Assembly: GCA_023300185.1 (NCBI GenBank)
Contig: CP097092.1
Span: 930,001-994,000 of the forward strand
Origin: Lancefieldella parvula
GTDB taxonomy: Bacteria > Actinomycetota > Coriobacteriia > Coriobacteriales > Atopobiaceae
Length of the DNA stretch: 64,000 nt
Direction: 5' to 3'
Below are positions 1 through 9,437 of the stretch, one piece after another. Under the pieces are notes generated by a model. It saw nothing but the letters and a program-made list of their open reading frames with translations, had not been told where the DNA came from and made no database searches. The position numbers were made by a program, and so were the translations under genes. How positions within the stretch are numbered: the first letter of the stretch is position 1; every line of letters begins with the position of its first letter.

Positions 1-453
1 GTCATACGCGAGGTCTGCCGAGTGAATTCTGCCAAGCCTCTTAAGCTCGTTATCGTTAAAACTTTGAACTCCCAAAGAAATTCTCGTCACCCCGCCTTTA
101 GAGAGATTGGCGAGAAGAGCATCAGACAGTGAGTCTGGATTTGCTTCAATACTGAACTCAGCAAGATTTACAATCGCTGAAGTGTGCTGCGCCAAATCCA
201 CTGCATTTTGACCAAGCAAGCTTGGCGTTCCGCCGCCTATATAAACTGTTTTTGTGGCTGCTAACAAACCAAGTTGAGCGGCTTCATCTAGCTGATGTTT
301 TAGAGCTTTAACGTAATTATTCATGCGACTATCTTCTTGCCTTGTAGACCAAGAAGAGAAATCGCAATAGAAGCATTTTTGAGAACAAAACGGAATATGC
401 AGATAAAGTGCAGAGGTAGCCGTTTGATTGTATTTAGACTGCCAAGAATCCAC
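1..453 (-). CDS. hemW: HemW-like radical SAM protein (heme chaperone / coproporphyrinogen oxidase-like), N-terminal part
   Basis: N-terminal 151 codons; the rest lies beyond the left edge. The open frame shows the radical-SAM cluster motif CSQKCFYCD within the first 35 residues, followed by YIGGGTPS and a SIEANPDSL segment, the order found in HemW/HemN-type proteins. HemW family members bind a 4Fe-4S cluster and SAM and are thought to deliver heme to apoproteins rather than oxidise coproporphyrinogen; that role is inferred from the family. The start is taken as GTG at 453, nine bases after the dus stop codon and in the same frame; no strong ribosome-binding site is visible, so a start a few codons away is possible. 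It follows lepA and dus on the same strand and is probably co-transcribed with them. Confidence 0.85.
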   Translation of the reverse strand, partial: MDSWQSKYNQTATSALYLHIPFCSQKCFYCDFSSWSTRQEDSRMNNYVKALKHQLDEAAQLGLLAATKTVYIGGGTPSLLGQNAVDLAQHTSAIVNLAEFSIEANPDSLSDALLANLSKGGVTRISLGVQSFNDNELKRLGRIHSADLAYD

Positions 454-462
454 AACAGACCA

Positions 463-1554
463 CTAGCTCATAGATGGATCGAACTCAGGAGATTCCTGCT
501 CACCCTCAAGCTGCTTGACGGTTTCTTTAATCTCTAGCGCCAGATCAATAAAATCTTGAGCAGTAACACACCTTACTGACTTACCACGCCAATAGGCCGC
601 GTTTGGAATACCCCTAAAATACCAGGTAGAAAGGCTTCTTGCGCGAGCAATATGAATGTGAGCTGCGTCAAGTAAGCGTACATGCATCATAAAAGATGCA
701 AGCATCTGATTAAGTGTTGGAACAAGTGGAGATTGACCTTCAACTAAAGCTTGAGTGTTCTTAAAAATCCAAGGATTACCATAGGTTCCACGAGCAATCA
801 TTACAGCTGCCACACCCGTCTCTGTAAGAGCATGAGCTGCTGCTTCAGCAGAGAGTATGTCACCAGAGCCTATAACAGGAATTGAAACAGCATCGCAAAC
901 TCTATTAACGGTCTCCCACTCTGCCTGACCTCGATACATCTGGGTTGCAAAGCGACCATGAATAGCAACAGCAGACGCTCCCGCAGCTTCCATAGCACGA
1001 GCAAACTCAGGCGCCACTTCCTCATTCTGACGTCTACCTCGTCTAATCTTCACGGTAACAGGCACCGCGACCTCAGAAAGACAAGCTTTGACCAGATCTG
1101 CAGCAAGCTCTGGAGTATCGAGAAGGGCTGAGCCCTCCCCTTTTTTGACCACCTTAGGAACAGGACAGGCCATATTAATATCGATAAGAGCAAGTTTATT
1201 TCCTAAACGCTCACTGATCTGAGCTGCTGCTTCTTTAAACTGATCTGGCTTTGAACCAAAGAGCTGAACAGCAATATCGGGCTCAGTTGAAAGAGGCTCT
1301 ACAAGCTCCCAGGTTTTCTCGCCACCATAATGAATTCCTGCGACAGAAACCATTTCTGAGTACGCAAGACCTGCTCCGCCTGCTCGAGCCATGGTGCGAT
1401 ACACACCATCACTGACGCCAGCCATAGGTGCCATAAGCACAGGATTAGCGGACAGGCGCTCCTTGAGTGAAGCTCCTGACGCAAAAGGAACAATATGTGA
1501 AGAAAGACCTGCTTGAGGAGCGCAGGTTGAAATGATTGTTTGAAGCGACTCCAC
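463..1554 (-). CDS. dusB: tRNA-dihydrouridine synthase (DusB type)
   Basis: 363 residues, normal for the Dus family. These FMN enzymes reduce uridine in the tRNA D-loop using NADPH. An FMN-binding start LMAPMAGVSD lies at residues 40-49, and the catalytic cysteine sits in NMACPVPKV at about residue 130, followed by the KKGEGSALL motif. The phosphate-binding IPVIGSGDI segment comes later in the TIM barrel. The C-terminal helical tRNA-binding region is present. The start lies 9 bp after the lepA stop, so the two are likely one transcript, with hemW next downstream. The family assignment is firm; the DusB rather than DusA/C subtype is inferred from overall resemblance to Gram-positive enzymes. 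Confidence 0.92.
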   Translation of the reverse strand: MESLQTIISTCAPQAGLSSHIVPFASGASLKERLSANPVLMAPMAGVSDGVYRTMARAGGAGLAYSEMVSVAGIHYGGEKTWELVEPLSTEPDIAVQLFGSKPDQFKEAAAQISERLGNKLALIDINMACPVPKVVKKGEGSALLDTPELAADLVKACLSEVAVPVTVKIRRGRRQNEEVAPEFARAMEAAGASAVAIHGRFATQMYRGQAEWETVNRVCDAVSIPVIGSGDILSAEAAAHALTETGVAAVMIARGTYGNPWIFKNTQALVEGQSPLVPTLNQMLASFMMHVRLLDAAHIHIARARSLSTWYFRGIPNAAYWRGKSVRCVTAQDFIDLALEIKETVKQLEGEQESPEFDPSMS

Positions 1555-1563
1555 AAATACCTT

Positions 1564-3375
1564 CTACTCGTCGTCAACCTTGAGAACAGCCAAGAATGCC
1601 TCTTGTGGTACTTCGACTGAGCCAATCTGCTTCATGCGCTTCTTACCCTCTTTTTGTTTCTCAAGCAGTTTGCGCTTTCTGGAAATATCACCGCCGTAGC
1701 ATTTAGCCAAGACGTCCTTTCTACGTGCGCGAACGGTAGAGCGAGAAATGATTTTATTACCAATAGCACCCTGAATAGGAACCTCAAAAAGTTGCTGAGG
1801 AATGATGCCTTTAAGCCTGTCACAAAGGCCACGCGCAAGATCGTATGCTTTGTCCTTGTGAACAATAAACGAGAGCGCATCAACAACATCTCCAGCAAGC
1901 AAGATATCAAGCTTAACCAGGTCAGAAGTACGATATGAATCAAACTCATAGTCAAGTGAGGCATAGCCTTTAGTTCTACTCTTAAGCTGATCAAAGAAGT
2001 CCAAGATAAGCTCAGCCAGAGGAATACTAAAGATCATCTCAACAGACTTATCAGACAGATACACCATGTCCTCAGATATGCCACGATGATCAACAACAAG
2101 CTGCATAACCGCACCAACAAACTCGGGAGGCACAATAATTTTTGCCTTGAGGTACGGCTCATCAATACGGTCAATCTTGGTGACCTCTGGAAGATCTTGA
2201 GGGCTGGTAATCTCAATCATAGTTCCATCGGTCTTATAGACGTGATAGTCAACAGATGGACTGGTGGCAATCAGGTCAAGATCAAACTCACGCTCAAGAC
2301 GCTCTTTAACAACTTCCATGTGGAGAAGGCCCAAAAAGCCTACCCTGAAGCCAAACCCCAAAGCCACAGAAGTCTCTGGTGACCACGTAAGTGATGGATC
2401 ATTAACGTGCAGCTTATCGAGGGCGTCACGGAGATTCTCGTACTGTTTGTTATCAACCGGGAAAAGACCGGTAAATACCATTGGTTTTGCCTCGCGGTAA
2501 CCTGGTAGTGGTTCTGAACATGGATTTTGCTTATAGGTAAGCGTGTCTCCAACACGAACAGCTTCAGGATCTTTGAGGCCAGTTACTACATAGCCAACTT
2601 CACCAACAGAAAGCTGGTCAACGGCCATCTCAAGAGGTCTCTTAGCACCAACTTCCTCAACAAGAAAAGGCATAGAACCCTGCATCATAAGAAGCTGATC
2701 GCCGGCTTTGATTGAGCCATCAAAAACACGTACTGTAGCTACAACGCCTCTGAACTGGTCAAAGTACGAGTCAAGAATAAGCGCCTTAAGAGGTGCCGTG
2801 GGGTCTCCCTTTGGAGGAGAAACCAAGTACACCAAAGCCTCAAGAAGCTCATGAATACCTTCACCAGTCTTGCCGGAGACGCATACTGCGTCATCAGCTG
2901 GGATTGCAAGAACATCCTCAATTTCTGCACGAACCTCTTCAGGACGAGCAGACGGAAGATCAATCTTGTTGATAGCAGGAACAATGTCCAGGTTGGCGTT
3001 CATGGCAAGCATGGCGTTTGAGACTGTTTGAGCCTCCACGCCTTGCGTTGCATCAACAACCAACACCGCTCCTTCGCAGGCAGCCAAAGACCTTGAAACC
3101 TCATAGGTAAAGTCAACGTGGCCTGGAGTGTCAATCAGGTTGAACTGATAGCGCTCTCCGTCATCTGCGTCATACATGACGCGGACAGCGTTTGATTTGA
3201 TGGTAATTCCACGCTCACGTTCAATGTCCATAGTGTCCAAGAGCTGTGACTCCATATCACGTTCTTCAACGGTATGAGTAAGCTCCAAAATGCGGTCACT
3301 GATGGTAGATTTACCGTGATCGATGTGCGCAACAATAGAGAAGTTGCGAATATGTGAAGTATCCTGTGTATTCAT
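1564..3375 (-). CDS. lepA: Elongation factor 4 (LepA), ribosome back-translocating GTPase
   Basis: 603 residues, the usual LepA length. The GTPase domain shows P-loop AHIDHGKST at residues 16-24, RERGITI (switch I), DTPGH and NKIDLPSA, followed by EF-G-like domains and the LepA-specific C-terminal region ending near KRMKQIGSVEVPQ. LepA binds ribosomes and influences initiation and elongation under stress. There is no Shine-Dalgarno sequence before ATG 3375. Instead a TATTAT box (plus positions 3383-3388) ends about 7 bases upstream, which would place transcription start at or next to the ATG, so the message may be leaderless (inference). Divergent from rpsT, first gene of lepA-dus-hemW. Confidence 0.96.
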   Translation of the reverse strand: MNTQDTSHIRNFSIVAHIDHGKSTISDRILELTHTVEERDMESQLLDTMDIERERGITIKSNAVRVMYDADDGERYQFNLIDTPGHVDFTYEVSRSLAACEGAVLVVDATQGVEAQTVSNAMLAMNANLDIVPAINKIDLPSARPEEVRAEIEDVLAIPADDAVCVSGKTGEGIHELLEALVYLVSPPKGDPTAPLKALILDSYFDQFRGVVATVRVFDGSIKAGDQLLMMQGSMPFLVEEVGAKRPLEMAVDQLSVGEVGYVVTGLKDPEAVRVGDTLTYKQNPCSEPLPGYREAKPMVFTGLFPVDNKQYENLRDALDKLHVNDPSLTWSPETSVALGFGFRVGFLGLLHMEVVKERLEREFDLDLIATSPSVDYHVYKTDGTMIEITSPQDLPEVTKIDRIDEPYLKAKIIVPPEFVGAVMQLVVDHRGISEDMVYLSDKSVEMIFSIPLAELILDFFDQLKSRTKGYASLDYEFDSYRTSDLVKLDILLAGDVVDALSFIVHKDKAYDLARGLCDRLKGIIPQQLFEVPIQGAIGNKIISRSTVRARRKDVLAKCYGGDISRKRKLLEKQKEGKKRMKQIGSVEVPQEAFLAVLKVDDE

Positions 3376-3407
3376 AAGGAAAATAATAGCGTAAAGTACC
3401 CCCTTCG

Positions 3408-3416
3408 TGCTATACT
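3408..3416 (+). promoter_or_regulatory. Probable extended -10 promoter of rpsT
   Basis: TGCTATACT matches an extended -10 (TGn followed by TATACT), 67 bases upstream of the rpsT start codon. No convincing -35 is visible, which is typical of extended -10 promoters. It lies in the 108-bp divergent region shared with lepA. Confidence 0.55.
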
Positions 3417-3483
3417 TCTAAAGCTGCCTCAAACGTGTCTCAGCGAAGAGGCCTCACATAGTAAACACCGAAAGGAACCGCAC

Positions 3484-3747
3484 GTGGCTAACATCAAGTC
3501 TCAGAAGAAGCGTATTCTCACCGCTGAGAAGGCACGCCAGCGCAACAAGGCTGTCCGTTCCGAGCTTAAGACTGCTATTAAGGCAGTTCGCACTGCTGTT
3601 GAGGCAGGCCAGCTTGAGGACGCACAGGTTGCAGCTAACAAGGCATCCCGTCTTCTTGACAAGGCTGCTTCTAAGGGCATCGTACACAAGAATCAGGCTG
3701 CTCAGCGTAAGAGCGGCGTTCAGAAGCTTGTTAACACCCTTAAGTAG
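3484..3747 (+). CDS. rpsT: 30S ribosomal protein S20
   Basis: 87 residues, basic, with the S20 start MANIKSQKKRILTAEKARQRN and helical K/R/A-rich body. S20 binds 16S rRNA in the body of the small subunit. Translation starts at GTG 3484 with an AAAGGAA ribosome-binding site about 6 bases upstream. The gene stands alone with its own extended -10 promoter and a strong downstream terminator, as is common for rpsT. Codon choice (CTT, GTT, AAG) is that of a highly expressed gene; CTT AAG pairs are read here without any frame change. Confidence 0.98.
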   Translation: MANIKSQKKRILTAEKARQRNKAVRSELKTAIKAVRTAVEAGQLEDAQVAANKASRLLDKAASKGIVHKNQAAQRKSGVQKLVNTLK

Positions 3748-3770
3748 TTCTTATCTACTTTTAACTTTTT

Positions 3771-3798
3771 AAAACGGACTCCTTGGAGTCCGTTTTTT
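3771..3798 (+). terminator. Rho-independent terminator of rpsT
   Basis: Perfect inverted repeat AAAACGGACT / AGTCCGTTTT with a short loop, followed on the plus strand by a T run. It sits between the convergent rpsT and holA genes and may slow transcription from both sides. Confidence 0.9.
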
Positions 3799-3818
3799 CT
3801 TACCTTAATTCTTTGAAT

Positions 3819-4790
3819 CTACACATTTGAGACGCCGCATAGAGCAAAGATAAGCTTGGTCATAGTGGTTGTTTTATCTTCTCCACTCTTAAGACCACGT
3901 TCTGCATCTGCGCAGAGACTCAAAATATGCTCAAGCTCGCCATCTGCAAATTGACGCGCCCATCGTGCATAATTTCTTACTTGCCAGTCCTGCTTGCCCA
4001 AAACTGGAGCAATTTCCCGCTCTGTACCTCGCTTAACCATAGACCTGGCGCAAATAAGCTCTCTTACGCGTCCAGTCATAAGTGACAGATTTCCAATAGC
4101 TCCCGATTCATCCATCTGACTGTAAAGCTCCAAAGCCTTTTGAGCATTTCTCGCTGATAAGCTGTCGAGAAAATCCCACGGCTTAACCTCAACCACTCGT
4201 GCAACATGAGTTTCTACAAACTGAACGTCAATTGCACCAGGACGACCCAGCAGAGCTGCTAGAGATTTAACTTGAGAATCGAGCATGGTGGTATTATCGC
4301 CAACACGACTTACAAGCTCGTTGGCCACATTTGCTGGAATTTGTAGCCCATACTTTCTTCCAAGATCTCCTATATATTTAGGCAATTCACTTCTGGTCAT
4401 TGCACCGCAATTAATAACTGCGAGCTTACCTAAGGCGTCAACTGCTTTGTAGAGCCTTGTTGTTTTTGCAAGCGTCTTTGCAGAAAGCATAAGCGTGGTA
4501 GTTGGATTGGGGTTCTTTAGATACTCAACAAGTGCCTCTGACACAGACTTAGGCAATTTACCTGCATCATCAATGACAACAATTCGTCTAGAATCACCCA
4601 TAGGAAGTGTTTGAGCGGATGATAGAACAGATTCTGGAGTCAGCTCAGCACTTACAGAAATCTCATCAAGATTAAACGTAATAAAACTCTGATTAAGACG
4701 GCTTTTAAGCTTGTCTATAGCCCTCGCGCGCTTCATCTCGTCAGGGCCAACAGCCAAATATGCAGCTAGTAGCTTAGCCTGCTCCGCCAT
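3819..4790 (-). CDS. holA: DNA polymerase III subunit delta (clamp loader wrench)
   Basis: 323 residues, matching HolA. The delta subunit opens the beta clamp and joins gamma/tau and delta' in the clamp-loader complex. The sequence has the typical start (LLAAYLAVGPDEMKRARAI), a divergent AAA+ fold without Walker motifs, and the C-terminal collar domain (ARQFADGELEHILSLCADAE). It overlaps the 3' end of comEC by 17 bp, the comEC-holA arrangement seen in many Gram-positive bacteria, where holA often follows the competence genes. Low sequence conservation is normal for this family. Confidence 0.9.
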   Translation of the reverse strand: MAEQAKLLAAYLAVGPDEMKRARAIDKLKSRLNQSFITFNLDEISVSAELTPESVLSSAQTLPMGDSRRIVVIDDAGKLPKSVSEALVEYLKNPNPTTTLMLSAKTLAKTTRLYKAVDALGKLAVINCGAMTRSELPKYIGDLGRKYGLQIPANVANELVSRVGDNTTMLDSQVKSLAALLGRPGAIDVQFVETHVARVVEVKPWDFLDSLSARNAQKALELYSQMDESGAIGNLSLMTGRVRELICARSMVKRGTEREIAPVLGKQDWQVRNYARWARQFADGELEHILSLCADAERGLKSGEDKTTTMTKLIFALCGVSNV

Positions 4791-7161
4791 CTTTTTCCTC
4801 CTCTAAATCTGTATCTACTTTAGCATGTTGCACACTTACCCTAGGTCCATGTTCTCCGGGAAATACTGTGACGTCTCCATAATCTTTTGTGCAATAAAAC
4901 CTTGCGCCAACACCCTCTAAGATATCCACCGCTTCCTGTTTAGGATGACCATAACGATTATTCTTTCCAGCACTTGCAATTGCTACCTCGGGTTTTAGCG
5001 CACGAGCAGTTTCTGGATAAAGCGACTTTGCTGCACCATGATGTCCAACTTTTAAGAAATCTATATCGCCTACATCACCTGAATCCACCGTCTCTTTTGT
5101 CTGATCTCTTTCCGCGTCTCCCGTTAAAAGCGTAGTTAGTGTATTTTGCCCATCGTTATACGTCACATAGAGCTCAACCGACGCATTATTAGCTTCTTTA
5201 GCTTTGTATCCCCTATGCGGCCATACAACGCGGATATGAAAGCGACCCACATCAAATTCATCGCCATATAAAACTTCATAGGAGTTGCTGCCGGAAATCC
5301 TCTGAATAGCTCTCTGAAGCTCAGGTTTTTCTTGTTTTGTTATTCCTTCTCCAACTAATACCCGGCCTGCTTTCACCGAACCAACCATATACCTCACACC
5401 ACCAGCATGATCCTCATCAAGGTGTGTGAGCAAAATAGCATCAAGATATGAGATGTGTTGTCGCTCTAGAGCGTCATTAACCACATCTCCCACACTCGTG
5501 TCTACAAGCAGAGAATGCGCACCGTCACTGAGCAATATGGCATCACCTTGGCCAATATCCATCACACAAATTCTTGTTGGCGAGAAAAACTTCCAGTAGA
5601 TACTTAATCCCAAAATAAGCATAAACACCATCAAACAAATACCAGATAAAACTACTCTTTTTCCTTTTGGCCAAAACACGTAAAGCGCCGCCATTGCTGT
5701 AAACACAAGCAATGAAACTATCCAACTTACGTCAGTTAACGCCACGCTTGCAAATGATCTTTCGGATAAAAAAGAAGTAAGAGTCTCTATAAACTGACCA
5801 AGAAAATCCACAAGGCAGAAAGCAACATCTTGAGCCGGTTTAAACCAACATAAAGCTATTGCTCCAATTCCAAATAAGCTCAGAAGAGAAAATAAACTTG
5901 TAATCATCGCACTTGAAAGAGGAGCAAGTAAAGAAAAATGACCAAAGTACATGCAAGAAATTGGAAGGCACGAAAGCTGAGCAACAGTTGTGGCACACAT
6001 AGTGTTTCGTACGTCAGAAAACGGTTTTCTTAGAACCTTCTGTATTCTTCCATATCCGGATATGTGAAAAGCAATTTTTGCATAGTACTGAGCAAGACCG
6101 CCGTAGATATTCATGCCAAAAATACATGCTAAAGACAAAGTGAAAGCAATATTCACACTTAGCTGTGGATCTATACAAAGCATAAATAATGCAACGATAG
6201 AAACTGCTGAGAGCGTATGATTTTTTCTTCCCGCATATTGCATTACGTATTTTTGTTCAACAAGAAGTATTGCCCTCATTGCAGATGCAGGTAATCCACA
6301 GAAAAGTGCGTAGCTACTGAGTAAAAATAAATTTACCACCCCTCTTAAAAGAGGTTTTATCGTTAGCTTTTTAAGAAAAGCGTCAATAAAAGCAGAGAGA
6401 ATTACCATGTGACAACTAGAAATTGCAATGAGATGCATTAGACCGCAACGCATAAATATTCTAGGAATGTTAAAGCTATACAAGCTAGGCCTATAGGCAC
6501 AAAGGCCACATGCAACTAACGCTCGGCCAAAGCTCTGCTCAGGTTGAAGCTGAGAAATACAGTTTTCTCTAAATTGAGCAACTTCTCCAATAATTCCCTC
6601 TCCATAGGTTTTTGAATTCACCTTGGTTATCTGAATTGAACCAAGTACTCCTCTCTTAAATTGTTCTTCTGAAAACTCCTTATCTTTATATTGTGTAAAC
6701 CTACCTTCACAACAAAGATGCGTTTCTCGCAAGAATGGTTCCTTGGCATGTAGCCCCACAGATCCAATGCATCTACCCTGGTACATGACATTTGCCTGAC
6801 CAGTCCATGTATGATTTTTATAGACTAAATCTCTTGATACGACTAATTCAAAATTATGTATAGCGATTGACTCTAAAAGATCCACCGATGTCATTTGACT
6901 GACATATATAAAGGAAGACCTGATTAGGATTATTACAAGTAAAAGTAAAACCGTTCCAACAGTCATAAGGCTGGTATGCGCGTACTTTACATACCAAAGT
7001 CCTAAGGCTGCCGCCATGCAGCTTCCTAAAATCTGAAGCAAAATAGTATCAAACGTTATGTTTCTTGCAATAAAAACTTGCAGCCAAACGCAAACAAATA
7101 GCAAGGTACAAAGGCTATACGGAATAAAAGGCCTAGTGGGTTGTTCTATAACCTTAGACAC
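4774..7161 (-). CDS. comEC: ComEC/Rec2-type DNA uptake channel with metallo-beta-lactamase domain
   Basis: About 795 residues. N-terminal membrane segments, then the competence domain with several transmembrane helices (including the stretch around ISSCHMVILSAFIDAF), then a C-terminal metallo-beta-lactamase-like domain with DIGQGDAIL and THLDEDHAGG. ComEC carries single-stranded DNA across the membrane; the C-terminal domain is thought to degrade the non-transported strand. I chose GTG 7161 because AAGGAC lies 7 bases upstream and it overlaps the comEA stop by only 8 bp; an ATG at 7212 in the same frame would overlap comEA by 59 bp. Co-transcribed with comEA and holA. Type IV pilus genes needed for competence are not in this window. 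Confidence 0.9.
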   Translation of the reverse strand: MSKVIEQPTRPFIPYSLCTLLFVCVWLQVFIARNITFDTILLQILGSCMAAALGLWYVKYAHTSLMTVGTVLLLLVIILIRSSFIYVSQMTSVDLLESIAIHNFELVVSRDLVYKNHTWTGQANVMYQGRCIGSVGLHAKEPFLRETHLCCEGRFTQYKDKEFSEEQFKRGVLGSIQITKVNSKTYGEGIIGEVAQFRENCISQLQPEQSFGRALVACGLCAYRPSLYSFNIPRIFMRCGLMHLIAISSCHMVILSAFIDAFLKKLTIKPLLRGVVNLFLLSSYALFCGLPASAMRAILLVEQKYVMQYAGRKNHTLSAVSIVALFMLCIDPQLSVNIAFTLSLACIFGMNIYGGLAQYYAKIAFHISGYGRIQKVLRKPFSDVRNTMCATTVAQLSCLPISCMYFGHFSLLAPLSSAMITSLFSLLSLFGIGAIALCWFKPAQDVAFCLVDFLGQFIETLTSFLSERSFASVALTDVSWIVSLLVFTAMAALYVFWPKGKRVVLSGICLMVFMLILGLSIYWKFFSPTRICVMDIGQGDAILLSDGAHSLLVDTSVGDVVNDALERQHISYLDAILLTHLDEDHAGGVRYMVGSVKAGRVLVGEGITKQEKPELQRAIQRISGSNSYEVLYGDEFDVGRFHIRVVWPHRGYKAKEANNASVELYVTYNDGQNTLTTLLTGDAERDQTKETVDSGDVGDIDFLKVGHHGAAKSLYPETARALKPEVAIASAGKNNRYGHPKQEAVDILEGVGARFYCTKDYGDVTVFPGEHGPRVSVQHAKVDTDLEEEKDGGAG

Positions 7162-7906
7162 GAATATTGTCCTTGAGCTGATCAAACTTTTTCTGACCAA
7201 TTCCAGAAACACGCATCAGATCTTCAGTCGTTTTAAAAGGTCCATTCTTTTGTCTGTCTGCAACAATTCGCTGGGCCAATCCTTCTCCAACGCCATGAAG
7301 CTTGGTAAATTCTTCTACAGTTGCTCGATTAATATCTACAACCGTCTTTTTATCCCTCTTTGTATTTGTTTGCTTATTGCTTGTGGATTTGTTTTGCTCT
7401 GGCTGTGGAATCTCTGGTGGCGGCTCTTCTCCCTTTTTAGGAATATATATTTTTTGACCATCTTCAACAGGAGCCGCTAGATTAATCCCTTGCCCGTTTG
7501 CGTCTTCAGTTAAACCTCCTGCTATTTGAATAGCATCATTCACGCGTGGGTTTGCCATTTGTAGAGCGTAAAGTCCTGGCGACTTAACAGCTCCATCAAC
7601 ATGAACCATCATTTGAGGAGAAGCTTCTTTAATCTTATGATCAGCTCCTGGCTGATCTGTAGCATTATCTTCTTGCGTATGTTGTGGATTTTCTGCAACA
7701 GTCACTCCTTGCGTAGAGTCTGCTTGATTATGTGATCTATCAAAAGACTCTGATGTTTCAGCAGAAATTATTCCAATTAATACAACTGCTGACACAATAG
7801 CTAGGATAACCACAGCGGCAACCGCTATGAGTTGTTGCTGAGATAGATTAAACCTTCTCATCAATTTATTAATTATTTGAGTGCGGTTATTTGAAATCTG
7901 AGCCAT
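7154..7906 (-). CDS. comEA: ComEA-like DNA-binding competence protein (SLBB + helix-hairpin-helix)
   Basis: 250 residues. A cytoplasmic basic N terminus and one transmembrane helix (about residues 24-46) are followed by a polar linker, an SLBB domain (MVHVDGAVKSPGLY through GQKIYIPKKG), a Pro/Lys-rich spacer, and two C-terminal helix-hairpin-helix motifs (LHGVGEGLAQRIV and VSGIGQKKFDQL). ComEA binds incoming double-stranded DNA outside the membrane and hands it to ComEC. The start ATG has GAGGTG 6 bases upstream. First gene of comEA-comEC-holA. Confidence 0.93.
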   Translation of the reverse strand: MAQISNNRTQIINKLMRRFNLSQQQLIAVAAVVILAIVSAVVLIGIISAETSESFDRSHNQADSTQGVTVAENPQHTQEDNATDQPGADHKIKEASPQMMVHVDGAVKSPGLYALQMANPRVNDAIQIAGGLTEDANGQGINLAAPVEDGQKIYIPKKGEEPPPEIPQPEQNKSTSNKQTNTKRDKKTVVDINRATVEEFTKLHGVGEGLAQRIVADRQKNGPFKTTEDLMRVSGIGQKKFDQLKDNIRV

Positions 7907-8087
7907 ACAATCACCTCAGATTTATATTCAACTATTAGGTTAATAAGAAGCGCTACTTTTAGAGATTCATCTAATAGCTTTGTCCTAAAACTGCTGGTAA
8001 TCTGACACAGTTATCAACAATTACCAGATATGTTGCACAAACTAACAAGTACAGAAATGCGCTAAATAAGATTATCAAACCACTCGC

Positions 8088-8118
8088 ATAAAAAATCCGC
8101 CCTTTTACGGGGCGGATT
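8088..8118 (-). terminator. Rho-independent terminator of thiI operon
   Basis: Inverted repeat AATCCGCCC / GGGCGGATT with a 7-base loop, followed on the minus strand by a T run. It lies 70 bases after the thiI stop. The rest of 7907-8187 is AT-rich with no gene visible. Confidence 0.9.
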
Positions 8119-8187
8119 CTAAAAATGCATCTGAGCAAAGCGATCAAAAGTTTTGAACTGCAGAAATACTTCAGACTCAAAAATATC

Positions 8188-9432
8188 CTAGTCAGCAATA
8201 AACTCTGCAGGAGCAAGTTCTTTATGACGAGCAGCAAGCTTTTTAGGTGGCTTATATGAAGGACACTGACTAAAGTCAATATACTCAATATGCTGCATAA
8301 GGTCATCAATCATGGCTTCATGATCAAAAGAATTCCATGCCTCAAGAACTTCTCGCATTCTTGCGTGAGTCTCAGGTCTGCGAGGCATAAACAGTGTGCA
8401 GCAATCAGGAGCCGTCTGCGTTGAGATATCAAACGTATTGATATCTTGGGCGCGACGGATGATTTCTTGCTTGTCAGAGCCAATCAGAGGCCTCAAAACA
8501 GGTATGGTAACTGCCTCGTTGACAGCAGCAATGTTATCAAGCGTCTGAGAAGCAACCTGGCCAAGTGACTCTCCAGTTACCAGCGCTTTAGCGCCCTCAA
8601 GCTCTGCGATTTTCTGTGCAATGACGTACATCACACGACGATACATAATGACACGAAGAGCCTGTGGAACGGCAAGAGAAATCTCACGCTGATGCTCGCC
8701 AAAAGGCACAACATACATTCTGCCAATAAGACCAGCAGGCTCAAGTGCCTCAATAATATCTTGACACAGATATTCGCTGGTATCGGAAGTCATAGGGCGG
8801 CCAGAGAAGTGAACGGGAATAACCGTAGCGCCTCTGCGACCAACCATCCATGTTGCAACAGGAGAATCAATACCGCTTGAAAGAAGCGATACTACTTTGC
8901 CAGCGGTGCCAACAGGAAGACCGCCGACGCCGTGAATAGATGCAGCGTATACATATGCGTTACCCTGAACAACATGCACATAGACCGTCATATCCGGATT
9001 ATGCATCTGAACTTTTTTATCAGGGAAATTCTCGCAAAGTACTGCGCCTACAAGCTGGTTAATCTCAATGGAATGCTTTGGATAGACCGTTGAGGAACGG
9101 CGAGCATGCACTTTGAACGTAGTAAAGTCACCGGACTCCCCCAGCGCCTTCACGGCAGCGTTACAAAACTCCTGCTCATCTAAGCCACAGCGATACGCCA
9201 AAGAAGCGCGAGCAACACCAGGAACCTGGGCCACGGCATGTTGCAGCTCTTCAGTTGCTTGTTTATCAGTGGTTTCTACAAGAAGGTAGCCAGAAATGCG
9301 AGAAACCCCCGCCACTGGAAAGTGTCGGAGGGCTCGTCGCAAATTTGTTACCAACTGATTTTCAAAAGTGGATCGGTTCTTACCCTTTAAACCAATTTCG
9401 TGGTAGTGAACCAGACATACTCTTTCAGTCAT
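8188..9432 (-). CDS. thiI: tRNA 4-thiouridine synthetase ThiI (no rhodanese domain)
   Basis: 414 residues. N-terminal ferredoxin-like/THUMP region (HYHEIGLKGKNRSTFENQL, then SIEINQLVGAVL) and a PP-loop ATP pyrophosphatase domain with SLLSSGIDSPVA. ThiI adenylates U8 of tRNA and transfers sulfur, and in some bacteria supplies sulfur for thiamine. The C-terminal rhodanese domain of the E. coli enzyme is absent, so a separate cysteine desulfurase must donate sulfur directly, as known for Bacillus-type ThiI. Five bases downstream of the rpoZ-like gene; end of the mIHF-gmk-rpoZ-thiI run. Confidence 0.94.
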   Translation of the reverse strand: MTERVCLVHYHEIGLKGKNRSTFENQLVTNLRRALRHFPVAGVSRISGYLLVETTDKQATEELQHAVAQVPGVARASLAYRCGLDEQEFCNAAVKALGESGDFTTFKVHARRSSTVYPKHSIEINQLVGAVLCENFPDKKVQMHNPDMTVYVHVVQGNAYVYAASIHGVGGLPVGTAGKVVSLLSSGIDSPVATWMVGRRGATVIPVHFSGRPMTSDTSEYLCQDIIEALEPAGLIGRMYVVPFGEHQREISLAVPQALRVIMYRRVMYVIAQKIAELEGAKALVTGESLGQVASQTLDNIAAVNEAVTIPVLRPLIGSDKQEIIRRAQDINTFDISTQTAPDCCTLFMPRRPETHARMREVLEAWNSFDHEAMIDDLMQHIEYIDFSQCPSYKPPKKLAARHKELAPAEFIAD

Positions 9433-9437
9433 AACTC

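Noticed and set aside
7161..7212. ATG at 7212 as the comEC start
   Set aside because: It would overlap comEA by 59 bases with no ribosome-binding site, whereas GTG 7161 has AAGGAC correctly spaced.
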